A DNA stretch of 33,343 nucleotides from positions 1-33,343 of the forward strand of contig QZIZ01000108.1 in NCBI GenBank assembly GCA_003599195.1, written 5' to 3'. The notes beneath the pieces are model-generated. The model was not told the DNA's origin. It saw only the letters and a list, made by a program, of their open reading frames with translations, and ran no database searches. The stretch comes from Deltaproteobacteria bacterium. Lineage in GTDB: Bacteria > Desulfobacterota > Desulfobaccia > Desulfobaccales > 0-14-0-80-60-11. The translations under genes and the position numbers were made by a program. This document shows positions 10,147-18,972 of this stretch, piece after piece; positions within the stretch are counted from its first letter, which is position 1, and each line of letters opens with the position of its first letter.

Positions 10147-10212
10147 TTGGTGGCACAGCCTTTCCAGGCTGTGCAAAAAAATCTGCACAGGCTGGAAAGC
10201 CTGTGCCACCAA
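10147..10212. repeat. Composite inverted repeat (REP/cruciform-like)
   Basis: Arms ttggtggcacagcctttccaggctgtgca / tgcacaggctggaaagcctgtgccaccaa; each arm is also a perfect 9-bp-stem hairpin. Confidence 0.85.
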
Positions 10213-10215
10213 GTT

Positions 10216-10677
10216 CTATCTCCCCAGCATTTTCATCGCCGCGGCCACCGCTTCTCCAGCCGTGGCCGCGCGCCTCAGCCCCGCCATCTCCCAGCTAACG
10301 TGCAGCCCTACCACCGGTTTCCCCAATTTCAGCCCAACAGCAGCCTCGGAGATAGTGCCATGGCTGCCGTCCACGGCGATGAGCGCGTCCGCGGCATGGG
10401 CGATGAGGACGTTCCGGGCGTAGCCCAAATTGGTGGGAATTGAGTAGGTGAGGAAAGGATTGGCCCGGCTGCGGCCGGCATCCGGCAGGATGCCGATGCT
10501 CACCCCGCCCGCTTCCTGCGCGCCTTGGGCTGCGGCGGCCATCACCCCGCCCAAGCCCCCGCAGAGCAGCACCGCGCCCCGCCTAGCCACCTCCCGGCCC
10601 ACTTCCCGCGCTAACTCCAGGATATCAGGAGCGGCGTCGCCCCCGCCAATGACCGCCAGATAGAAGGGACTCCTCAA
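10216..10677 (-). CDS. TIGR00725-like Rossmann-fold (LOG/MoCo-carrier-like) protein
   Basis: LAVIGGGDAAPDILELAREVGREVARRGAVLLCGGLGGVMAAAAQGAQEAGG...GSHGTISEAAVGLKLGKPVVGL. Confidence 0.8.
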   Translation of the reverse strand: MRSPFYLAVIGGGDAAPDILELAREVGREVARRGAVLLCGGLGGVMAAAAQGAQEAGGVSIGILPDAGRSRANPFLTYSIPTNLGYARNVLIAHAADALIAVDGSHGTISEAAVGLKLGKPVVGLHVSWEMAGLRRAATAGEAVAAAMKMLGR

Positions 10678-10780
10678 CCGATGAACTCCTTGCGGGAATA
10701 GGAATTTACTTAATATTGCGTCTTCCTTTGCGTCTTGGCGTCTTGGCGTCTTGGCGTGAAACCTATCTTATCAATGCATA

Positions 10781-11689
10781 TCAACCATTAAATCTGCTCA
10801 CAATCTCCGCCGCCTCCCCGGGATTACGCAAGGCCAGGGTGCAGAAGCTCACCGTGTCCGCGCCCACGTCCAGGTATCTTTGCACGTCCTCCCGATTCTT
10901 GACGCCGCAGCCCATGATTAAAGGCAGACGCACTTTTTTTCGCAATTTGGTGTTATAACTCAGGGCCGCGGCCAGAGCCGGACCCCCGGACACCCCCCCG
11001 CCCCCGGCCCGCCACAGGGGGGAGCGCTCCAGGGGATAGATGATCTCATAGGGGATGGTGTTAATGGCATGGATGGCGTTGATGCCCAGCCTTTCCAGGT
11101 CTTGGGAAAATTCGCAGGGGTGGCAGATACTGATCTTGGCGATTAAAAAGAGGCCGGGGAATTTAGCCCTGACGGCCTGGCTGCACTTCAGCCCCTGGGC
11201 CACGTTCTCCCGGATGGCCTCCTGGGAATTGGGGCAGGAATAGTTGAGTTCCAGGGCCCAAAAGTCGGGATCCAGGATTTGCTGATAAATCTCGACCGCT
11301 TCCAGGATGTCCAGGATCGCCAGTTCCGTGCCTTTGACAAACTCCGGATAGAGATTGGGGATGACCTTAAAGCCCTGATCTAGGGCTATCTTGATATCCC
11401 GGGCGCAGGCCTCGGCCCCGGGATTGGTGAGGCCGTAGGCGTTGAGCATGCCGCCGCCGGGAAGCCGGCGGATATACTTCCAGGTCAGGGGGTTCCAGGC
11501 GATAAAATTGCCGATTCTCTTGGACCTGGTGGCGGATTTGGCGAAGACCGCGGCGCCCGTCTCCCGGACGGCCCGGAGCAGCCGCCGGTAGCCGGGCAGC
11601 AGGGTATAGGGAAAGATGCCCCGGCCGGAGGTCCCCAGGGCCGTGGAGACGGCGACGGTGGAGATGCGGCCTTCCTTGGCTTGGATCAT
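10781..11689 (-). CDS. Dihydroorotate dehydrogenase-like FMN enzyme
   Basis: ELNYSCPNSQ, NTIPYEI, GGGGVSGGPALAAALSYNTKLRKKVRLPLIMGCGVKNREDVQRYLDVGADTVSFCTLALRNP; likely start MIQAKEGRIS at 11689 (upstream extension is repeat-derived). Confidence 0.75.
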   Translation of the reverse strand: MIQAKEGRISTVAVSTALGTSGRGIFPYTLLPGYRRLLRAVRETGAAVFAKSATRSKRIGNFIAWNPLTWKYIRRLPGGGMLNAYGLTNPGAEACARDIKIALDQGFKVIPNLYPEFVKGTELAILDILEAVEIYQQILDPDFWALELNYSCPNSQEAIRENVAQGLKCSQAVRAKFPGLFLIAKISICHPCEFSQDLERLGINAIHAINTIPYEIIYPLERSPLWRAGGGGVSGGPALAAALSYNTKLRKKVRLPLIMGCGVKNREDVQRYLDVGADTVSFCTLALRNPGEAAEIVSRFNG

Positions 11690-11717
11690 GCGTTGCGCCT
11701 TTATCAGGGGCCAGGGG

Positions 11718-13109
<1,392 letters not shown>

Positions 13110-13110
13110 G

Positions 13111-13143
13111 ACCCCTGGCCCCTGACCCCTGATCCCTGGCCCT
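13111..13143. repeat. CCCCTGGCCCCTGACCCCTGA repeat between lepA and hemW
   Basis: acccctggcccctgacccctgatccctggccct. Confidence 0.8.
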
Positions 13144-13145
13144 TG

Positions 13146-14942
13146 CTACTCATTCTCCGTCTTCAGCACCGCCACGAACGCGCTTTGGGGGATTTCCACG
13201 GAGCCCACCATCTTCATCTTCTTTTTCCCGGCCTTCTGCTTTTCTAAAAGCTTTCGTTTCCTGGTAATGTCGCCGCCGTAACATTTGGCGGTGACGTCTT
13301 TTCTAAAGGCGTTGATGGTGGACCTGGAGATAACCTGGCCGCCGATGGCCCCCTGGATGGCGATCTTGAACATCTGCCGGGGGATCTCGTCTTTGAGGCG
13401 CTCGCAGACCCTGACTCCCCAATCCCGGGCTCGGGTCCGGTAGACGATCATGCTTAGTGCGTCCAGTTTCTCGCCGTTCACCAGGATATCCAGCTTCACC
13501 AGGTCGCTGTCCCGGTAATCCAGGAGTTCGTAGTCAAAGGAGCCGTAGCCCTGGGTGATGGTCTTCAAGCGGTCGTAGAAGTCGATGATCACCTCCGCCA
13601 GGGGGATTTCAAAAGTCACCTCCACCCGCCCCGGCGTGGGATAGCTGAAGTGGGAATTGACCCCCCGGCGCTCCATACACATCTTCAGGACCGCGCCCAG
13701 GTAGCGCTCCGGCACCAGGATGGCGGCCCGGATGTAAGGCTCCTGCGACCCCTTGATGCGGGTGGGGTCCGGGTAGTGCATGGGGTTGTCCACGGTGATG
13801 GTCTGGCCGTCCGCCAGGGTGAAGCGGTACTGCACCCCGGGCACGGTGGTGATGATGCTTTGCCCGAACTCCCGCTCTAATCTCTCCGTGACGATCTCCA
13901 GGTGCAGCAGTCCCAGGAAGCCGCAGCGGAAGCCCTGGCCCAGGGCCGCGGAGGAGTCTTTCTGGTAGATCAGGGCCGCGTCGTTCAGTTTGTATTTCTC
14001 CAGGGCCTCGGCCAGGGCTTGGTAGTCGTCCGCGGACACCGGGTAGATGGACGCGAAGACCACGGGCAAGACTTCCTTAAAACCCGGCAGCGGTTTGAGA
14101 GCGGGACGCTCCTCCAGGGTGATGGTGTCACCGATGCTGGTGTCGCTCACGGTCTTGATGCCCGCGATGATGTAACCCACCATGCCCGCGGTCAGTTTCT
14201 TCCGGGGCTCCCGCTGCAAGCCGAAGATGCCCACCTCTTCCACCTTATGGGTGGAGTTGTTGTGCATAAAGCGGATCAGGTCCCCGGGCTTCACTTCCCC
14301 GTCAAAGACCCGGCAGGAGATGATGGCGCCTCGAAAGGAGTCGTATTGGGCGTCGAAAATAAGGGCGGACAGCGGCTGCTCCTGGCTGCCTTTGGGCGGC
14401 GGGATGTGCTGGACAATGGCCTCCAGGACCTCGTCCACGCCGATCCCTTCCTTGGCGGAGCACAAAATGGCCTGGTCCGGGTCCAGCCCCAGCTCCTTCT
14501 CGATCTGGTCCTTGACCCCGTCTACGTCCGCCTGGGGGAGATCGATCTTGTTGATCACCGGGATGATGGTGAGATCATGCTCCATGGCGAGATACAGGTT
14601 GGCCACGGTCTGGGCCTCCACCCCCTGGCTCGCGTCCACCAGGAGCAGCACGCCTTCACAGGAGGCCAAGGCCCGGGAGACCTCGTAGGAGAAATCCACG
14701 TGCCCCGGGGTATCAATCAGGTTGAGCTCGTATTCTGCGCCGTCGTCGGCGGTATAAGGCAGGGTGATGGTGTTGCTCTTGATGGTGATGCCCCGCTCCC
14801 GCTCGATGTCCATGGTGTCGAGCAACTGGTCCCGGAACTGGCGCTCCCCCACCATGCCGGTCCACTGGATGAGGCGGTCCGCCAGGGTGGACTTCCCATG
14901 GTCGATATGGGCGATGATGCTGAAGTTGCGTATGTGTGGCAT
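13146..14942 (-). CDS. lepA: Elongation factor 4 (LepA)
   Basis: MPHIRNFSIIAHIDHGKSTLADRLIQWTG... full-length translational GTPase with LepA C-terminus (GDITRKRKLLEKQKAGKKKMKMVGSVEIPQSAFVAVLK). Confidence 0.97.
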   Translation of the reverse strand: MPHIRNFSIIAHIDHGKSTLADRLIQWTGMVGERQFRDQLLDTMDIERERGITIKSNTITLPYTADDGAEYELNLIDTPGHVDFSYEVSRALASCEGVLLLVDASQGVEAQTVANLYLAMEHDLTIIPVINKIDLPQADVDGVKDQIEKELGLDPDQAILCSAKEGIGVDEVLEAIVQHIPPPKGSQEQPLSALIFDAQYDSFRGAIISCRVFDGEVKPGDLIRFMHNNSTHKVEEVGIFGLQREPRKKLTAGMVGYIIAGIKTVSDTSIGDTITLEERPALKPLPGFKEVLPVVFASIYPVSADDYQALAEALEKYKLNDAALIYQKDSSAALGQGFRCGFLGLLHLEIVTERLEREFGQSIITTVPGVQYRFTLADGQTITVDNPMHYPDPTRIKGSQEPYIRAAILVPERYLGAVLKMCMERRGVNSHFSYPTPGRVEVTFEIPLAEVIIDFYDRLKTITQGYGSFDYELLDYRDSDLVKLDILVNGEKLDALSMIVYRTRARDWGVRVCERLKDEIPRQMFKIAIQGAIGGQVISRSTINAFRKDVTAKCYGGDITRKRKLLEKQKAGKKKMKMVGSVEIPQSAFVAVLKTENE

Positions 14943-15199
14943 ATGGTTTAGGTATGTTATTGGGGAAGGGGGCCAGGGGTCTGTGGCCCAGACGGCTCGC
15001 CTGTTCAGACCTCTCCAAATCCGTCCCCAACCCCTTACATTGTTAGCTTAAGTTGGTCAGTTATTTCCTTGAAATATTTTATCTTTTTTGCGGGCCGGTG
15101 TCCACCCCTAGCTGGCACGAGTTTTTCATGTAGTTTAATAAATTAACGGCCTGAAAGGACCATGCCGATAATCATACTAAACCAGTAGGATTCTATCCG

Positions 15200-15295
15200 G
15201 GCAGCGAACGGGCAAACTACTCCGAAAGGGTGGGACGCAAAGTCTCCGGCCTACAGCCTCCGGGCCAAGGTAGCGGGATTGCCGAAATGCCGAGG
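15200..15295 (+). ncRNA. GEMM-I riboswitch (cyclic di-GMP-I class)
   Basis: gggcaaac-tactccGAAAgggtGGGACGCAAAGtctccggcctacagcctccgggccaaGGTAGCGGGattgcc matches the GEMM-I core, including GNRA loop, P2 and closing P1. Confidence 0.9.
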
Positions 15296-15310
15296 CAATC
15301 TGTTCTCTGG

Positions 15311-15339
15311 GGCCCGAGTCTGCTCGGGCCTTTCGTTTT
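15311..15339 (+). terminator. Rho-independent terminator downstream of the riboswitch aptamer
   Basis: ggcccgag-tctg-ctcgggcc followed by tttcgtttt. Confidence 0.75.
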
Positions 15340-15678
15340 CCACTTCCGGTGCGCACGGGGATGGGCGCCAGGAGTCTCCTATTTGCCCGCAAAGGCCCGA
15401 AACCAGTGATTGTGGGCGATAAACAGTATTTTCTTAAAGCGTTGTTATTTTGACAGTTATGATGTCTATTTGACACTTGATTAAATATTTGACAAAGGAA
15501 CGCTTTATGGGTATGATTGATAAACTCTTTCTAAATTTATAAACTATAAAATAATAATCTCCGAAACGGGAAGGTGGGGGTACGGCTTCCTGCCGCCTGT
15601 CCGCAAGGTCCGGCCCAGCGCTCCTCCCGGAGCCCTGGTTTTATCATAACCATCAATCAACAAAAGAGAGGTTGCAGT

Positions 15679-16407
15679 ATGAGAAAGATGAGAATTGGGG
15701 CGCTGTTGTTGGGTTTCTTGTTTCTCTTCGGCGTGGGCGGGGTCTTCGCCGCCCGGGTGGCGCACATCAAAGCCAAACCCTTTATCGTCGATCCCACCGA
15801 ATCGGGGATCGTTTCCGCGGCCTGGGTGGCCCAGCAGGGATTGCCCGATAGAGGTAAATCCAATCACGCCCTGTACCTGGCTAAAGACGGCGAAACGGTG
15901 GTGGATGCCAAGGCCGGGGCCAGGATTGTGGGCGCCGCCGGGCTGGTCTTTGACCCCGTCACCTTTGTCATCGGTTTCGATTTCCGCAACGACGGCTGGT
16001 CCAGCGCCAAGTCCCCCCGGGTCGAGGTGACCCTGACAGAGGACCCGGCCACCACCTACTTTTTCGGCGCTGCTGCCGGCACCCAAACCCCGGTGAACGC
16101 GGACTGGACCCGGGTGAGTTTCACGGCCGCCCAGGCCACTGACGCCGACGGCAATGTGGTGGCCATGCCCGCCACCGGCACTATCAACTCCATCCTCGTC
16201 GTCTTTGACGAAGGCACCGATGCCACCGGCGGCACGGGCACCCCGGGGTTCGCGTATCTGGACAACCTCCAGATCCTGGACTTCCCGGCCATCGGCAAAC
16301 CGGGCAATGTCTTGAAAAAGAGCCCCAGGACCCCGAAGAAACCCAAGGGACCCATGTCGCCCCAAGGACCTATGGAACCCCAGGGGCCGATGGGACCTGG
16401 AATGTAG
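15679..16407 (+). CDS. Exported protein with collagen-like Pro/Gly-rich C-terminus
   Basis: Signal peptide MRKMRIGALLLGFLFLFGVGGVFA; C-terminal GPMSPQGPMEPQGPMGPGM; ATG at 15679 with agagag RBS. Confidence 0.75.
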   Translation: MRKMRIGALLLGFLFLFGVGGVFAARVAHIKAKPFIVDPTESGIVSAAWVAQQGLPDRGKSNHALYLAKDGETVVDAKAGARIVGAAGLVFDPVTFVIGFDFRNDGWSSAKSPRVEVTLTEDPATTYFFGAAAGTQTPVNADWTRVSFTAAQATDADGNVVAMPATGTINSILVVFDEGTDATGGTGTPGFAYLDNLQILDFPAIGKPGNVLKKSPRTPKKPKGPMSPQGPMEPQGPMGPGM

Positions 16408-16443
16408 TCCGGCCCGGAAAAACTGAATAAAGGCAACGAACAA

Positions 16444-16480
16444 AGCCCGGGGGCGGCGATCCGCATCCCGGGCTTTTTAC
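16444..16480 (+). terminator. Terminator after exported protein gene
   Basis: agcccggg...cccgggct followed by tttttac. Confidence 0.75.
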
Positions 16481-16563
16481 TGCTGTTGGTTAAGGATGGA
16501 ATATGGGCGTGGTTTTGCAAACATGGGCCCAGGCGATTCGCCCGGGCCACAAGCTTTGAAGGT

Positions 16564-16584
16564 GGGCGAACCCAAGGTTCGCCC
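16564..16584. repeat. Short palindromic repeat GGGCGAACC-CAA-GGTTCGCCC
   Basis: Perfect 9-bp inverted repeat. Confidence 0.7.
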
Positions 16585-16613
16585 TACAAAAAAGTGTCAT
16601 TTGATTGCGAACT

Positions 16614-16754
16614 GAGACCTCTGCGAAAGTCTCCCCACTTGTCATTCCGAGGGAGCGGAGCGACCGAGGAATCTCGTAGGTGGCTGAAAATACGAGATTC
16701 GTAACGAAGCTTCGCTCCGTTCAGAATGACAAGAGTGACTTTCGCAAAGGTCTC
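16614..16754. mobile_element. MITE-like foldback element with 5-bp direct flanking repeats
   Basis: Termini gagacctctgcgaaagtc / gactttcgcaaaggtctc; near-complete inverted symmetry; flanked by gaact (16609-16613) and gaact (16755-16759). Confidence 0.8.
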
Positions 16755-17024
16755 GAACTGGTATCACAAGTTTTTCCCGGAAAATCAGGGAAAGAGGTTA
16801 ACGATTGCACCTTCCCATGATTCTAATCGGCAATACAATTCCTTGATAATCCAGATCTTTTAACGAATGGCGGTTTAATGCCTTGCAAAGCATCTTTCAC
16901 TGCCTTATATTTATACATAAAATCTTTCAGAATAAATTAAGCTGTCTGCCCCTTCTGTCCGTAAAGACTAATACCAGCTTAGGCTTCACCGAGGTGCAAC
17001 CCCCGTGAAGAAATTGGTAAAGGA

Positions 17025-18119
17025 GTGGTTATGAAACCGCCTTCCCGGCGTTATTGCCCCCGGGCCTTTGGTCTCCTGGCCGCCATTTTGGCCGTCACCG
17101 TCATTTGCTGGCTGACCGGCGGTTGGATTGGACCCGTGGAAGCCAAACTGACCCCGGCCACCGAGCCCGTCCAGGAGCCCATCGGTTTCGATGCAAATCA
17201 TCCCAGGGTGCAGGCGGCCCTTTCAGCCCAACACCGCCATGGTCCGCGGCTGATGGCCGAACCCGAAGTGGTGGGCACCGCCACCGGCCTGGATAACGCC
17301 GATGAACCCACGGTGGTGGTCTATACCAGACAGGCGGTGGCTGTCGGGGCCATTCCCCCCAGCGTCGACGGCATTCCGGTGACCGTGAAGGTTACCGGGG
17401 AGATCAGGCCCATGCAGGCGGACTACTTCCCCAGGCCGGTGCCCATCGGGGTTTCCGTGGGCAACAAGCGGGAGTGCGCCGCCGGGACCATCGGCTGCCG
17501 GGTCAAAGACGCTGCGGGAAAAGTTTATATCTTGAGCAATAACCACGTCCTGGCCATGGAAAATGTCTCGCCCCTGGGCGTCGGCATTGCCCAGCCCGGT
17601 CTCTTTGATGCAGCTGTGCAATGCGTGTACTCCACCACCTATCTCTTGGGCAAATTGTACGATTTTGAGCCCATCTCCTTTACCCAAAACAATATTATGG
17701 ACGCGGCCATCGCCTCCACCAATAAGTCCAAGCTGGGTAACGCCACCCCTAATGACGGTTACGGCAAGCCCAAAACCACGACCGCGGCGGCAGCCATCGG
17801 CCAGCAGGTGCAAAAATACGGCCGCACCACCGGACACACGCTGGGAGCGATCTCGGCCATTAACGCCACCTTCGATATAAATTATGGCACGGACGTCAAT
17901 CCCCGTTTTGCCCGCTTCGTCAACCAGATCGTGGTCTCCTCTCCCACGGCCTTTATCCTCCCCGGCGATTCCGGTTCTTTGCTGGTGACCAACCTGAAGA
18001 AACCCGTGGGCCTGCTCTTTGCGGGCAACGGCAATGGCACCCTGGCCATCGCCAACCCCATCAATCCGGTGCTCCAGAGATTCGGGGTGACGATCGACGG
18101 CCGCGTTCCGCCGCAATAA
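17025..18119 (+). CDS. Secreted trypsin-like serine protease with N-terminal prodomain-like region
   Basis: Likely start ATG 17031 (MKPPSRR); signal/TM segment, then catalytic-type motifs YILSNNHVLA (His), NIMDAAIA (Asp), LPGDSGSLLV (Ser). Confidence 0.75.
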   Translation: MVMKPPSRRYCPRAFGLLAAILAVTVICWLTGGWIGPVEAKLTPATEPVQEPIGFDANHPRVQAALSAQHRHGPRLMAEPEVVGTATGLDNADEPTVVVYTRQAVAVGAIPPSVDGIPVTVKVTGEIRPMQADYFPRPVPIGVSVGNKRECAAGTIGCRVKDAAGKVYILSNNHVLAMENVSPLGVGIAQPGLFDAAVQCVYSTTYLLGKLYDFEPISFTQNNIMDAAIASTNKSKLGNATPNDGYGKPKTTTAAAAIGQQVQKYGRTTGHTLGAISAINATFDINYGTDVNPRFARFVNQIVVSSPTAFILPGDSGSLLVTNLKKPVGLLFAGNGNGTLAIANPINPVLQRFGVTIDGRVPPQ

Positions 18120-18161
18120 CTGAAGCCGGCTGCGAAAACCCGGGAACCGGGGGATAGAACC

Positions 18162-18494
18162 TTGGCTCTGCGAACTTTCTCCTTTATCCTGGCCGCAAGT
18201 GTGATCATATTCCTGGCCGGGGCCGCAAGCATAACGGCCAGCTCCAGTTCCAGCGGCAGTTCGGGAGAAAAACTGGTGGCAGCCAAGACCATCGAAGAGG
18301 CCGTCAGCCGGCATGCCCCGGACTTAATGGCCCTCCCCGGCGTCGTCGGCGTGGCCCAGGGGCAGTGCGGCGGCCGCCCCTGTATCCGGGTCTATGTCAT
18401 CGAAAAAATACCCGAATTGGAGCAAAAAATCCCCGCCCGTCTGGACGGCTTCCCCGTGGTCATCGATGTGACCGGGGAGATCCGGGCCAAATAA
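18162..18494 (+). CDS. Exported stand-alone protein homologous to the N-terminal domain of the upstream protease
   Basis: Signal peptide, then APDLMALPGVVGVAQGQCGGRPCIRVYV...IPARLDGFPVVIDVTGEIRAK matches protease residues GPRLMAEPEVVGTATG...PTVVVYT...IPPSVDGIPVTVKVTGEIRP. Confidence 0.7.
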   Translation: MALRTFSFILAASVIIFLAGAASITASSSSSGSSGEKLVAAKTIEEAVSRHAPDLMALPGVVGVAQGQCGGRPCIRVYVIEKIPELEQKIPARLDGFPVVIDVTGEIRAK

Positions 18495-18715
18495 TGAGTG
18501 ATTATCACATCAACATCTTTTATAGCGAAGAAGACGGCGGTTATATCGCCGATATTCCCGACCTGGAGTCCTGTTCTGCCTTTGGGGAATCCCCGGAAGC
18601 CGCTCTCCTGGAGGTGGAAAAGGCCAAAGGAGCCTGGATTGAAGCTGCACGCCAGGGAGGCAAGCCCATCCCCCCACCCCGCTATCGCCCCGTGATTTAT
18701 CAGGTCTCCCGATAA
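18494..18715 (+). CDS. HicB-like (solitary) antitoxin-family protein
   Basis: MSDYHINIFYSEEDGGYIADIPDLESCSAFGESPEAALLEVEKAKGAWIEAARQGGKPIPPPRY; ATG overlaps the preceding stop (TAATG). Confidence 0.8.
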   Translation: MSDYHINIFYSEEDGGYIADIPDLESCSAFGESPEAALLEVEKAKGAWIEAARQGGKPIPPPRYRPVIYQVSR

Positions 18716-18972
18716 AGCCGGCTGACGCCTCCCCTTCGCACTGCCTTTCCCCCTTTTCCCGCTATCGATTCGGAGTTCATCAGCGTTTATCGGTGGTAAT
18801 ATTTTAACTGCCGATTCACGCCTATAAACGCCGATTACTTATTAAAAGAATATTCAAAAACAAAGATGATTGAGGGCGGGCGAGGACGCCTGCTGTACAG
18901 TTTTTCGTATAGTTGCTTTTTATTTTGAAAGCACCCATATTATCATGAAATAAAAACGAAAAACGGTATCCC

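Noticed and set aside
10717-10758. Possible CRISPR-like short array of gcgtcttgg units
   Set aside because: Direct tandem 9-bp units without spacers; belongs to the CGCAAAGACGC intergenic repeat family.
13902-14951. 349-aa plus-strand ORF opposite lepA
   Set aside because: Antisense shadow of lepA; no domain features or RBS support.
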